A DNA stretch of 36,384 nucleotides from a gamma proteobacterium L18 (GTDB lineage Bacteria > Pseudomonadota > Gammaproteobacteria > Pseudomonadales > Pseudomonadaceae): positions 73,689 through 110,072 of the forward strand of contig KI547168.1 in NCBI GenBank assembly GCA_000497835.1. Direction: 5' to 3'. The position numbers and the translations under genes are program-made. Within the stretch, counting starts at the first letter, position 1, and every line of letters begins with the position of its first letter. The notes beneath the pieces are model-generated. The model searched no databases, was not told the origin of the DNA, and saw nothing but the letters and a program-made list of their open reading frames with translations. Below are positions 26,031-34,523 of this stretch, piece after piece.

Positions 26031-27799
26031 GCATCATCTCCGGCAGGGGTCAGGCTGACCAGGGCGCTATAGGGGGGCAAAGCGGTTGTGGGCGGGTTGT
26101 CAGACGTTTCCAGGCGGCTATCGAACAGGCGGTGGCGGATGTCCGGCAGGGCTGTGTCCATCGCCGTGTCGCTGAGGTTGAGGTCGATGCGCAACTCGCT
26201 GCCGTCATTGAGTTGCCAGCGTGCGTACAGTGCACCGTCACCCAGTACCTGGGCCCCCAGCGAGCGGCTGCCGGTCAGGTGCTCGGTGAGGTGGCGATGG
26301 CGTAGTTGCAGCAGGGTGCGGTACAGCTCGGCCCACGGCTCATTCGGTTCAGGGAAGCGTGGGCGTGAGGCGTCGAAGGTCTCGCGGGCATTGGGGTCAG
26401 GAATGCGCGCGCGCTGCTGGGCATCGGTGAACGCGGCAAAGGCGGCGAATTCGCTGCGTCGGCCATTGCGCACCGCTTCGGCCAGCTCGCCGTGGAAGTC
26501 GGTGAAAAACAGAAACGGCTCGCGGGCTGCGCCTTCGTCGCCCATGAACAGCAGCGGCACCATGGGCGACAGCAACAACAGCGTAGTGGCGGCGCGCAGC
26601 GCGTCGGTGCTGCACAGGCTGGACAGGCGCTCGCCGAAGGCGCGATTGCCGATCTGGTCATGGTTCTGCAGAAACAGCACGAAGGCGTTGGGCGGCAGGT
26701 GGCCGCTGGGTTCGCCGCGCGGCTCGCCATGGCGGTTGCGCTCGCCCTGATAGATAAAACCTTCGCTCAGGCAGCGCGCGAGCTTCTCCGTGGGCTGTTC
26801 GGCGAAGTCGCTGTAGTAGGCCTCGGTTTCGCCGGTCAGCAGCACGTGCAAGGCGTTGTGGCCATCGTCGTTCCACTGGGCGTCGTAGCCTTCTTCCAGC
26901 AAGTGCGCCTGGTTCAGCTCGTTTTCCAAGGTCAGCCACACCTGGCGCGGGCCGTCGATCTGCTGGCGGATGCGTGCGGCCATCTGCTTGAGGAAATCGG
27001 GGTCTTCGATGGCGTGCACCGCGTCGAAGCGCAGGCCGTCGAAGCGGTATTCCAGCAGCCACATCAGGGCATTGTCGATAAAGAAGTCGCGCACCTGTGG
27101 GCGACGAAAATCGATGGCGTCGCCCCAGGGCGTCTTCTGGTCGTGACGGAAGAAGCCCTTGGCGTAGCGCCCCAGGTAATTGCCGTCAGGGCCGAAGTGG
27201 TTGTACACCACGTCCAGGATCACCATCAGGCCATGGCCGTGGGCGCAGTCGATCAGGTGCTTGAGCTGGTCCGGGGTGCCGTAGGAGGACTGCGGCGCAT
27301 AAGGCAGCACGCCGTCGTAGCCCCAGTTGCGCTCGCCCGGCACCTGGGCCAGGGGCATCAGCTCGATGGCAGTGATGCCCAGCTCGGCCAGGCGCGCCAG
27401 TTGTTTTTCCACGCCAGCAAAGCCACCCAGCACGCCCACGTGCAGCTCGTAGATCACCGCCTCATGCCAAGGCCGGCCCTGCCATTCGGGGAACTGCCAT
27501 TGATAGGCGTTGGGGTCCACCACCAGGCTGGGCCCGTGGACGTCGCCCTGCTGGGCCCGGGACGCGGGGTCCGGGACCAGCAGCTCGCCGTCGATCTGGT
27601 AGCGGTAGGCGGTGCCGGGCGGGCATGCCGCCTTTATCACGTACCAGCCATCGTCCTGCAGCAGCATGGGGATGGACTGGCCGTTTTCCAGTTCCACGCT
27701 GACGTGGAAGGCATCGGGCGCCCACAGCGCAAAGCGCGTGAGGCCCGAGTCCAGCAGGTGTGCGCCGTGGGACCAGGTGTCAGACGTTGGGTGCGGCAT
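26027..27799 (-). CDS. treZ: Malto-oligosyltrehalose trehalohydrolase TreZ
   Basis: Cytoplasmic GH13 enzyme of 590 residues that cuts trehalose from the end of maltooligosyl-trehalose. An N-terminal CBM48-like domain (FALWAPDAFHVSVELENG) is followed by the barrel with D259 (GLRFDAVHAIED), E292 (WLTLENELNQ) and D381 (LQNHDQIGNRAFGERL). The start lies 16 bp after glgA and its stop overlaps the malQ start (ATGA). Length and motifs are normal. Together with TreY it forms the glucan-to-trehalose route. Trehalose thus made can enter the TreS/GlgE route encoded at 6238-13812. Confidence 0.96.
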   Translation of the reverse strand: MPHPTSDTWSHGAHLLDSGLTRFALWAPDAFHVSVELENGQSIPMLLQDDGWYVIKAACPPGTAYRYQIDGELLVPDPASRAQQGDVHGPSLVVDPNAYQWQFPEWQGRPWHEAVIYELHVGVLGGFAGVEKQLARLAELGITAIELMPLAQVPGERNWGYDGVLPYAPQSSYGTPDQLKHLIDCAHGHGLMVILDVVYNHFGPDGNYLGRYAKGFFRHDQKTPWGDAIDFRRPQVRDFFIDNALMWLLEYRFDGLRFDAVHAIEDPDFLKQMAARIRQQIDGPRQVWLTLENELNQAHLLEEGYDAQWNDDGHNALHVLLTGETEAYYSDFAEQPTEKLARCLSEGFIYQGERNRHGEPRGEPSGHLPPNAFVLFLQNHDQIGNRAFGERLSSLCSTDALRAATTLLLLSPMVPLLFMGDEGAAREPFLFFTDFHGELAEAVRNGRRSEFAAFAAFTDAQQRARIPDPNARETFDASRPRFPEPNEPWAELYRTLLQLRHRHLTEHLTGSRSLGAQVLGDGALYARWQLNDGSELRIDLNLSDTAMDTALPDIRHRLFDSRLETSDNPPTTALPPYSALVSLTPAGDDA

Positions 27800-27815
27800 C
27801 GGTAGACCTCTTTAT

Positions 27816-29384
27816 TCAGTGTCTTCCCGATACGGCCACCGATTTGCGCACGAGTTCCTCGTAAAGTTTGGCGTAGGGTTCCACCGCCTGGCTCCAGTTG
27901 AACGGCTGGGTCATGGACAGGCAGCGCATGGCGTTGAGCAGGTCGGGTTTGCTGTACACGTAGAAGGCACGGCTCAGGGCTTCTTCGTAGCTGGCCACGG
28001 TCGATTCGTTGAACAGGAAGCCGGTGACGCCGTCTTCGATGGTGTCGGCCAGGCCACCGGTGTTGCGCGCCACGGGCAGCGAGCCATAGCGTTGCGCGTA
28101 CATTTGGCTCAAGCCGCAGGGCTCGTAGCGCGACGGCATCAACAAGAAGTCGCTGCCGGCGAACATGCGTCGGGCATCGGTCTCGTTGAAGCCGATGCGC
28201 ACGCTGATCCGCCCGGGGAAGCGCTGGGCCAGCTCGCGCATGGCCTGTTCCTCTTCCGGCTCGCCACGGCCGATGATTGCGATCTGGCCGCCCTGATTGA
28301 CGATGTATTCGGCCACGCCCTGGGTCAGGTCCAGGCCTTTCTGGTACACCAGGCGCGAGACCACGGCGAACAGTGGGCCGTCCGAGTCGTCCAGTTCGAA
28401 CAGTTCGCGCACGTGGTCGGCGTTGACCTTTTTGCCTTCCCAGTCGTTGAGGCTGAATGGGCACACCAGGTGCGAGTCGGTCGCCGAGTCCCAGGTGTCG
28501 TCGATGCCGTTGGGGATGCCGCTGAGCAGGCCCTGGTACTGCTTGCTGCCCAGGAAACCGTCCAGGCCACAGCCGAATTCCGGGGTGGTGATTTCTTCGG
28601 CGTAGGTGGCGCTGACCGTGGTGATGTGGCTGGAATAGGCCATGCCGGCCTTGAGGAACGACAGCTTGCCGTAGAACTCCATGCCTTCCTGTTGCAAGGC
28701 GTGCTCGGGCACCCCCAGTTCCGGGCAGCAGGCTCGGCTGACCACACCCTGGTAGGCCAGGTTGTGGATGGTGAACAGGGTAGGGGTGCTCAAGCCGCGC
28801 CAGTGCATGTAGGCGGGGGCCATGCCCGCGGGCCAGTCGTGGGCGTGCACCAGATCGGGCTTCCAGTGCACCATGCCGAGGCCTGCGGCGATGTCGGCAG
28901 CGGCCAGGCCCAGGCGGGCGAAGCGGATGTGGTTGTCCGGCCAGTCACGACCATTGTTGGCGCCGTAAGGGGTGCCATCGCGCTCGTACAGTTCGGGGCA
29001 GATGAGCACATAGATGACCAGGCCATCGGCAAGGTCCATGCGCCCGATCTTGCACGGCGGCAGGGCCGCGTGGCCGCCCAGGTCGCCGACGATGTGGATG
29101 GGGTTGTCACTGTTGAGCACTTGCGGGTAGCCGGGGATCAATACCCGGACGTCATGCAAGGGGCTCATGGCGCGCGGCAGGGCCTGGGACACGTCGCCCA
29201 GGCCGCCGGTCTTGACCAGGTCGGCGATCTCCGATGTCACGAACAGCACTTTCTGGCGGTTAGGGTTATGCCGAGAATCGGCCTGCAGTACCTTGCCCGT
29301 CGAAGCGATCTGCGCCAACTCGGTCGACTCGCTCTCCTGCTGATTAAAACGCTCTCCCTGGGTTTCGACAGCGGCACTGATCAT
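27816..29384 (-). CDS. glgA: Glycogen/starch synthase GlgA (GT5)
   Basis: Cytoplasmic glycosyltransferase of 522 residues that adds glucose from ADP-glucose to alpha-1,4-glucan. The ADP-glucose loop KTGGLGDV is at residues 58-65, and the C-terminal GT-B domain has EPCGLSQMYAQRYGSLPV and NTGGLADT. The N terminus has about 45 residues before the usual start of the family fold, rich in Gln, Ser and Glu. The ATG at 29384 was chosen because GGGAGA lies just upstream; a longer frame from 29453 lacks a ribosome binding site. It is the first gene of a leftward operon with treZ. No glgC is present in the window, so the ADP-glucose source must be encoded elsewhere. Confidence 0.95.
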   Translation of the reverse strand: MISAAVETQGERFNQQESESTELAQIASTGKVLQADSRHNPNRQKVLFVTSEIADLVKTGGLGDVSQALPRAMSPLHDVRVLIPGYPQVLNSDNPIHIVGDLGGHAALPPCKIGRMDLADGLVIYVLICPELYERDGTPYGANNGRDWPDNHIRFARLGLAAADIAAGLGMVHWKPDLVHAHDWPAGMAPAYMHWRGLSTPTLFTIHNLAYQGVVSRACCPELGVPEHALQQEGMEFYGKLSFLKAGMAYSSHITTVSATYAEEITTPEFGCGLDGFLGSKQYQGLLSGIPNGIDDTWDSATDSHLVCPFSLNDWEGKKVNADHVRELFELDDSDGPLFAVVSRLVYQKGLDLTQGVAEYIVNQGGQIAIIGRGEPEEEQAMRELAQRFPGRISVRIGFNETDARRMFAGSDFLLMPSRYEPCGLSQMYAQRYGSLPVARNTGGLADTIEDGVTGFLFNESTVASYEEALSRAFYVYSKPDLLNAMRCLSMTQPFNWSQAVEPYAKLYEELVRKSVAVSGRH

Positions 29385-29558
29385 TGTTCTCTCCCGTGCA
29401 TTAATGCATATGTGGCAAGCACCTGATTTTTGAACCAGCAACCCCAGTGCCAAGCGCGCAAGCGCAGCGCCAAACGGCGATCCGGCCGATTGGCGAATTG
29501 ACGGAGTGGGGTGGGTTGGCCGTTGCAGTGAACATCCAGATTCACGGCCTACCTTTAA

Positions 29559-29585
29559 CCTGACCTACCGCGCTTTCGGAAGTTT
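29559..29585 (-). promoter_or_regulatory. Weak AlgU-like promoter candidate upstream of glgA
   Basis: On the minus strand AAACTT (29585-29580) is followed after 16 bp by TCAGG (29563-29559). This matches GAACTT-N16-TCTGA at 5 of 6 and 3 of 5 positions. It would start transcription about 170 bp before glgA. The match is weak. The 606-bp gap 29385-29990 otherwise holds the REP-like hairpin at 29838-29943 and no convincing gene. Confidence 0.25.
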
Positions 29586-29837
29586 CGACTTTTTTCAGGC
29601 GCAACTTCCGAGCGGTGTGCGGGCTGAGTTTTGAGTGTAGGAAAAAAATCGGACTCTGTGGTCATGGCGCGACTGACGGAGGGGCAGGGTGATGGCCAGG
29701 GGCAGATGCACAGGGCTGAAGGGCTTGAGCTAGAGCTGGGCGCTGGGGGCTGCATGGTTAGAGCGAAATTTCTAGAAACAGGTCAGCGTGGCCTTCCGAC
29801 GGGCGCAAAAGGCTAAAACCTCGGTCTGACAGGCCAT

Positions 29838-29943
29838 GGCACGTTGCAACAAATGTAGGACCGGGTTCTACCCGGGAAGCGCCGCCCGCGCGGCGCTTCC
29901 CGGCCAGAGGCCGGTCCTACATTTGTTTCGGGCCAGTTATGTC
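29838..29943. repeat. REP-like hairpin element with conserved flanks
   Basis: Arms aaatgtaggaccgg (29851-29864) and its complement (29911-29924) enclose a second GC-rich palindrome gcgccgcccgcgcggcgc at 29879-29896. The outer flanks ggcacgttgcaac (29838-29850) and the 22-base segment 29922-29943 both recur exactly in the large repeat at 15852-16140. It lies 47 bp after the SnoaL-like gene. Confidence 0.8.
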
Positions 29944-29990
29944 TGATGGATCGAGGTCTTAGCCTTTGGCGCATGGCGCTCGATCGTGGG

Positions 29991-30425
29991 TCACCCCTGC
30001 GGCATCACCGACGAATGATGGCTGCCGATCAACCACCGTTCCCCATCCCAATTCCACGTATAGCTATACCGGGCCTGCACCTTCTGGCCCGTGGTGGCGA
30101 AAGTGAACTCATAGACGCCAGCATCCACTGCACTGTCGCATCGAGTCTGAATGGTGCGACTGACGATCCGCCCACTCGGTTTGTTCGCCAGAAAGTGGAC
30201 GAAGTAGTCCTCGCGCTCGGCCGTCGTCAGGCGTACCTGATTGGACTGGGTAGGCAACAGCACGGCATCCGCCTGATAGATGGCAGCAACCTTGGCGGGG
30301 TCGCCGGTGGCCAGGGCGGCGTTCCAGCGGTCGAACAGGGCTGCGATGTCGGCGTCGGTGGCGGGTAGGCAGGCCTGTGCGGCGATGGGGGCTGCAAGGG
30401 CAACAAACAGAATGAATCCCTTCAC
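29991..30425 (-). CDS. Secreted SnoaL/DUF4440-like protein (SgcJ/EcaC family)
   Basis: Protein of 144 residues with a signal peptide (hydrophobic GFILFVALAAPIAAQA, cut after AQA near residue 18), so it is probably periplasmic. The mature part has the NTF2-like cone fold pattern of SgcJ/EcaC proteins: DADIAALFDRWNAALATGD, VAAIYQADAVLLPT and, at the end, YSYTWNWDGERWLIGSHHSS. Some relatives bind small molecules or act on polyketides, but many are unassigned. The start is taken as the GTG at 30425 because AAAAGGAG lies seven bases upstream; an ATG at 30464 would spoil the signal peptide. Two Cys remain in the mature part. It is a single-gene unit. Confidence 0.75.
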   Translation of the reverse strand: MKGFILFVALAAPIAAQACLPATDADIAALFDRWNAALATGDPAKVAAIYQADAVLLPTQSNQVRLTTAEREDYFVHFLANKPSGRIVSRTIQTRCDSAVDAGVYEFTFATTGQKVQARYSYTWNWDGERWLIGSHHSSVMPQG

Positions 30426-30509
30426 GGTGTAGCTCCTTTTCAGGCGGCTGTGGAGGGGAGGCACTGTAGGGCGGGAGGGAGCCTTGTGATATCAGGAAGG
30501 TTTTCCGCC

Positions 30510-30600
30510 GTAGCCGCTGCCGAAGGCTGCGCTGGCCGGTGCGAACTCTGGATGTTTTTAGCGAGGCACAGGGCCAGCGCAGCCTGGCGGCAGCGGCTAC
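30510..30600. repeat. REP-type inverted repeat (gtagccgctgcc family), copy 2
   Basis: Arms of 28-29 bp (30510-30537 and 30572-30600) match those of the repeat at 5042-5132 almost base for base. The total length is the same 91 bp, but the loop is unrelated. It lies upstream of the SnoaL-like gene. A further 7-bp GC stem (CCGGCAG/CTGCCGG) at 30628-30649 follows, close to the stop of the next leftward gene. Confidence 0.85.
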
Positions 30601-30666
30601 AGGGGAGGGGATCGGGCGCGGCGTCAGCCGGCAGACGAACGCCTGCCGGTACGGGAGGAACAGAGA

Positions 30667-30852
30667 TCAGGCGATCTTCGCCTGGGCGCCACCGGCGATA
30701 CCGGTGTCCTGCTGGGACTGCAAGAGCATCATGGTCAGATGGGCGACCTTCTGTTGCAACTGGTCGCGTTCTTTTTTCAATTCGCGCAGCTCGTCACGAC
30801 GAACCGTGACATAGAGGGTTTGGGGGGGTGTTGCTGGCAGTAAAGTTCCCAT
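30667..30852 (-). CDS. Small coiled-coil protein, function unknown
   Basis: Protein of 61 residues. Residues about 18-48 (RRDELRELKKERDQLQQKVA and onwards) show a heptad pattern with high charge, typical of a short dimeric coiled coil. The N terminus is Pro/Thr-rich and the last ten residues are Gly/Ala-rich. There is no signal peptide or membrane segment. The ATG at 30852 is preceded by GAGGTGAG. I do not recognise a family; such short proteins are often conserved within Pseudomonas. It is transcribed away from gnd, with a 331-bp gap between them. Confidence 0.65.
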   Translation of the reverse strand: MGTLLPATPPQTLYVTVRRDELRELKKERDQLQQKVAHLTMMLLQSQQDTGIAGGAQAKIA

Positions 30853-31144
30853 TGCTCACCTCGCAAATGGCATGTCTCACAGTGAGGATAGCCGACCTTG
30901 AGCGTTTGCCACCCAGGTCCTTACCTCTGTCGGCGCGGATTCTGATTTCTTTTGCGCCACAAGGGAACTTTTTTATTTTTCACGGTCTGCGTGTCTTTTT
31001 CTTCATGTGCCAGCAAGTGCCCGCCAGCGTTGGAGAAGGCTTGATGACAGCCCCGGGACGAAAAAAATAGCACCGACGAACGGTGAAAGTCGAAACTAAC
31101 TCTGGCAACCCTGTACTAAGCTTTGAGACCATTAGCACTTTGAA

Positions 31145-31157
31145 GGTGTGACACACC
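31145..31157. promoter_or_regulatory. Perfect 13-bp palindrome just upstream of gnd
   Basis: GGTGTGACACACC is a perfect inverted repeat (6-bp arms, centre A) ending 26 bp before the gnd start codon and overlapping the region where a promoter or leader would be. It could be an operator for a dimeric regulator. The remaining 331-bp gap 30853-31183 is locally AT-rich near 30965-31015 and has a -10-like TACTAA at 31114, but nothing else that I can assign. Confidence 0.45.
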
Positions 31158-31183
31158 TATTTAAGCATCAGTGGAGCACCGGC

Positions 31184-32161
31184 ATGCAATTGGGAATCGT
31201 GGGACTGGGCCGCATGGGCGGCAATATTTCGAGAAGACTGATGCGTGGAGGCCACCAGACCGTGGTCTGGGACCGCGATCAGTCTTCCGTGGCAAAACTG
31301 GGTGAAGAAGGCGCCGTAACAGCGACCGACCTGGCTGACCTGGTGCGTCAGATGGACGCACCGCGTGCCGTTTGGGTCATGCTGCCTGCGGGCGCGCCAA
31401 CCGAAGACACCATCCAGCAACTGGCCGACCTGCTGGAGCCCGATGACGTGATCATCGACGGCGGCAACACGTTCTACAAGGATGACATCCGTCGCGCCAA
31501 GGAACTGTCCGCGCGCCAGCTGCACTATGTCGACGTCGGCACCTCCGGCGGCGTGTGGGGCCTGGACCGTGGTTTCTGCATGATGATCGGCGGCGAAGCC
31601 GCGATCTTCCAGCGCCTGGACCCGCTGTTCGCCTGCCTGGCCCCCGGCGTGGGCGACATCCTGCGCACCAAGGGTCGCGAAGGTGAGCACAACAACGCCG
31701 AACAGGGTTACATCCACGCAGGCCCGGCCGGTTCCGGCCACTTCGTGAAGATGATCCACAACGGCATCGAATACGGCATGATGCAGGCCTTCGCCGAAGG
31801 TTTCGACATCCTCAAGACCAAGAACAGCACCGCGCTGCCGGAAGACCAGCGCTTTGACCTGAACCTGGCCGAGATCGCCGAAGTATGGCGCCGCGGCAGC
31901 GTGGTGTCGTCCTGGCTGCTGGACCTGACCGCCGACGCGCTGGTCGGTGACCCGGCGCTGGATGGCTACTCGGGCTCGGTGTCGGACAGCGGTGAAGGTC
32001 GCTGGACCATTGACGCGGCGGTTGAGCAGGCGGTACCGGTACCGGTGCTGGCAGGCTCGCTGTTCGCACGTTTCCGTTCCCGCCAGGAGAGCACCTACGG
32101 CGACAAGCTGTTGTCGGCGATGCGCTTCGGTTTCGGCGGCCATGTAGAGGTTCCTAAATGA
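31184..32161 (+). CDS. gnd: 6-phosphogluconate dehydrogenase, decarboxylating, short YqeC-type
   Basis: Cytoplasmic enzyme of 325 residues that oxidises and decarboxylates 6-phosphogluconate to ribulose 5-phosphate with reduction of NAD(P). The dinucleotide motif GLGRMGG is at residues 7-13, the substrate loop GTSGGVWG at 119-126, and the catalytic Lys at K189 in [10 protein letters not shown]. It belongs to the short family (about 300-330 residues) rather than the 470-residue enzyme of enteric bacteria. The ATG at 31184 was chosen because GGAG lies just upstream and the Rossmann fold begins at once; an earlier start at 31148 adds 12 residues. It overlaps zwf by ATGA, and the last 30 residues are shorter than the usual C-terminal extension. 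Confidence 0.93.
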   Translation: MQLGIVGLGRMGGNISRRLMRGGHQTVVWDRDQSSVAKLGEEGAVTATDLADLVRQMDAPRAVWVMLPAGAPTEDTIQQLADLLEPDDVIIDGGNTFYKDDIRRAKELSARQLHYVDVGTSGGVWGLDRGFCMMIGGEAAIFQRLDPLFACLAPGVGDILRTKGREGEHNNAEQGYIHAGPAGSGHFVKMIHNGIEYGMMQAFAEGFDILKTKNSTALPEDQRFDLNLAEIAEVWRRGSVVSSWLLDLTADALVGDPALDGYSGSVSDSGEGRWTIDAAVEQAVPVPVLAGSLFARFRSRQESTYGDKLLSAMRFGFGGHVEVPK

Positions 32162-33666
32162 CACGGGCGAAGTCCAAGGTAGACGCAGCACCCCCCACAA
32201 CGCTGTTTCTCTTTGGCGCCCATGGCGACCTGGTCAAGCGCCTGCTGATGCCGGCGCTGTACAACCTGAGTCGCGATGGTTTGCTGGACAATGGGTTGAA
32301 CATTGTCGGCGTCGACCACAACGAGGTCAGCGATGCTGACTTCGCGGCCAAGCTGCACGATTTCATCATCGAGCAGGCCCGCAGCAAGAACCCGGAAGGG
32401 GCCGACGAGGCCCTGGACCCGGCGCTGTGGGCCAAGCTGGCCAAGCGCATCAGCTACATCAGTGGCGACTTCCTGGACGATGGCACCTACCAGGCGATTG
32501 GCGAGCGCATCGCCGCCAATCGCACTGGCAACGCCGTGTTCTACCTGGCCACCTCGCCGCGCTTCTTCAGTGAAGTGGCGCAGCGCCTGGGCCAGGCCGG
32601 GTTGCTCCAGGAGCAGCCCGACGCCTTCCGCCGCGTGGTGATCGAAAAACCCTTCGGTTCCGACCTGCCCACCGCCGAAGCCCTCAACGCCTGTTTGTTG
32701 AGCGTTATGAGCGAGAAGCAGATCTACCGGATCGATCACTACCTGGGCAAGGAAACCGTTCAGAATATCCTGATCAGCCGTTTTTCCAACGGCATCTTCG
32801 AGGCGTTCTGGAACAATCATTACATTGACCACGTGCAGATCACCGCCGCCGAAACCGTCGGCGTGGAAACACGGGGCAACTTCTACGACAGCACCGGCGC
32901 CTTGCGCGACATGGTGCCCAACCACCTGTTCCAGCTGCTGGCCATGGTCGCCATGGAGCCACCGGCCGCCTTCGGCGCCGATGCCGTGCGCGGCGAGAAG
33001 GCCAAGGTGGTCGGCGCCATCCGACCCTGGTCGAAGGCTGACGCGCTGAAGAACTCGGTGCGCGGCCAATACACGGCCGGGCAGGGCGACAAGCCCGGTT
33101 ACCGCCAGGAACCCAAGGTGGACCCCGAGAGCCGCACCGAAACCTTCGTGGCGCTCAAGGTGATGATTGACAACTGGCGCTGGGTGGGGGTGCCGTTCTA
33201 CTTGCGTACCGGCAAGCGCATGAGCGTGCGCGACACCGAAATCGCCATCTGCTTCAAGCAGGCGCCCTACGCGCAGTTCCGTGACACCGAAGTGGAGCGC
33301 CTGGCGCCCAACTACCTGCGCATCCAGATCCAGCCCAACGAGGGCATGTGGTTCGACCTGATGGCCAAGCGGCCGGGGCCGGCGCTGGTGATGGAGAACG
33401 TGGAGCTGGGCTTCGCCTACAAAGACTTCTTCCAGATGCAGCCGTCCACCGGCTACGAGACGCTGATCTACGACTGCCTGACGGGCGACCAGACGCTGTT
33501 CCAGCGCGCCGACAACATCGAGAACGGCTGGCGCGCCGTGCAGCCGTTCCTCGACGCCTGGCGCGACGGTGGCAAGATCGACACCTACGCGGCCGGCGAA
33601 GACGGCCCGGAGTCGGCCGACGAGTTGCTGGCCCGTGATGGTCGTTCGTGGCACAGCCTGGGATGA
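32158..33666 (+). CDS. zwf: Glucose-6-phosphate 1-dehydrogenase
   Basis: Cytoplasmic enzyme of 502 residues that oxidises glucose 6-phosphate to 6-phosphogluconolactone, giving NAD(P)H. The nucleotide-binding block is [14 protein letters not shown] (residues 17-30), where AHGD replaces the common ASGD. The active-site signature RIDHYLGKE is at 191-199, with His194 and Lys198. The length is normal. The start overlaps gnd and the stop overlaps the HAD gene (both ATGA). No pgl (lactonase) gene lies beside it, unlike the zwf-pgl-eda locus of pseudomonads. This is therefore probably a second zwf isoform whose lactone opens spontaneously or through the other pgl. Confidence 0.95.
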   Translation: MTRAKSKVDAAPPTTLFLFGAHGDLVKRLLMPALYNLSRDGLLDNGLNIVGVDHNEVSDADFAAKLHDFIIEQARSKNPEGADEALDPALWAKLAKRISYISGDFLDDGTYQAIGERIAANRTGNAVFYLATSPRFFSEVAQRLGQAGLLQEQPDAFRRVVIEKPFGSDLPTAEALNACLLSVMSEKQIYRIDHYLGKETVQNILISRFSNGIFEAFWNNHYIDHVQITAAETVGVETRGNFYDSTGALRDMVPNHLFQLLAMVAMEPPAAFGADAVRGEKAKVVGAIRPWSKADALKNSVRGQYTAGQGDKPGYRQEPKVDPESRTETFVALKVMIDNWRWVGVPFYLRTGKRMSVRDTEIAICFKQAPYAQFRDTEVERLAPNYLRIQIQPNEGMWFDLMAKRPGPALVMENVELGFAYKDFFQMQPSTGYETLIYDCLTGDQTLFQRADNIENGWRAVQPFLDAWRDGGKIDTYAAGEDGPESADELLARDGRSWHSLG

Positions 33667-34496
33667 GTGAAGCGTCGAACGACCTCATTCGCCTGGTGCT
33701 CAGCGACATGGACGGCACCCTATTGCTGCCCGACCATACCGTAGGCGATCGCGTGCTGGCGGCGATCGGGCAGTTGCGCGAGGCGGGCATCGCCTTCACC
33801 CTGGCCAGTGCGCGCCCGCCACGGGCGATGCTGGCGATCATCAAGCAGTTGGGCATCGACATCCCCTTCGCCGCGTTCAATGGCGGCACCCTCGCCAACC
33901 CGGACGGCAGCGTGGTGGCGCGCCACTGTGTGGATCGCCGTGCGGTGGACGCCAGCCTGGCATTGTTCGCCCGGCACCCGGTGGCGGTGTGGGTATTCGC
34001 CGATGACGAGTGGCTGCTGACCAACCCCGACACTGAATACCTGGGCAAGGAACTCGACGCGCTGGGTTACGGGTATGTGCAGGTCGATGACTTCACGCCG
34101 TACCTGGACCGCGTCGACAAGATCGTCGCCACCTGCGCCGATTTCGATTTGCTGGAACGGCTGGAGACCGAGCTTGGCGGCCTGATCAAGGGCCAGGCCC
34201 TGGCCGCCCGTTCGCAAAGCTACTACCTGGACGTCACCGCCCTGCTGGCCAACAAGGGCGAAGCCCTGGCCGAACTGGCCCAGCACCTGGACGTGCCGCT
34301 GGCGCAGACCGCTGCGCTGGGTGACGGCGGCAACGACGTGGCCATGTTCCAGCGCGCCGGCCTGTCGGTCGCCATGGGCCAGGCCGACGACGCAGTCAAG
34401 GCCCACGCCGACCACGTCACCGCCAGCAACCGCGAGCAGGGGGTGGCCGACGCCATCCGTGACCTCATCCTGCCGAGGGCGCCGCACACCCGCTGA
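33663..34496 (+). CDS. Cof-type HAD-IIB family phosphatase
   Basis: Cytoplasmic haloacid dehalogenase-type hydrolase of 277 residues. The catalytic DMDGT is at residues 15-19 (Asp15 nucleophile, Asp17 acid/base). The C-terminal magnesium motif GDGGND is at 220-225, followed by the usual VAMGQADDAVKAHAD stretch. The insert between them is a type IIB cap. Members act on sugar phosphates and other phosphometabolites; the specific substrate is unknown. The start at 33663 was chosen because it overlaps the zwf stop by ATGA; a start five codons upstream is possible. Placement with gnd, zwf and a glycosidase suggests a sugar phosphate is the substrate (inference). Confidence 0.88.
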   Translation: MSEASNDLIRLVLSDMDGTLLLPDHTVGDRVLAAIGQLREAGIAFTLASARPPRAMLAIIKQLGIDIPFAAFNGGTLANPDGSVVARHCVDRRAVDASLALFARHPVAVWVFADDEWLLTNPDTEYLGKELDALGYGYVQVDDFTPYLDRVDKIVATCADFDLLERLETELGGLIKGQALAARSQSYYLDVTALLANKGEALAELAQHLDVPLAQTAALGDGGNDVAMFQRAGLSVAMGQADDAVKAHADHVTASNREQGVADAIRDLILPRAPHTR

Positions 34497-34523
34497 ATTT
34501 TTTCGCACAAGGTTGACCCCACC

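Noticed and set aside
29631..29816. A 61-codon rightward frame upstream of glgA.
   Set aside because: There is no Shine-Dalgarno and no recognisable domain; the stretch is more likely regulatory or spacer DNA.
30965..30990. GAACTT followed by TCTGC upstream of gnd, resembling an AlgU promoter.
   Set aside because: The spacing is 15 bp instead of 16-17, the last base of the -10 is wrong, and it lies about 200 bp before gnd.
30828..31070. An 80-codon rightward frame in the gap before gnd.
   Set aside because: It overlaps the start of the coiled-coil gene, has no ribosome binding site, and its composition is not like coding sequence.
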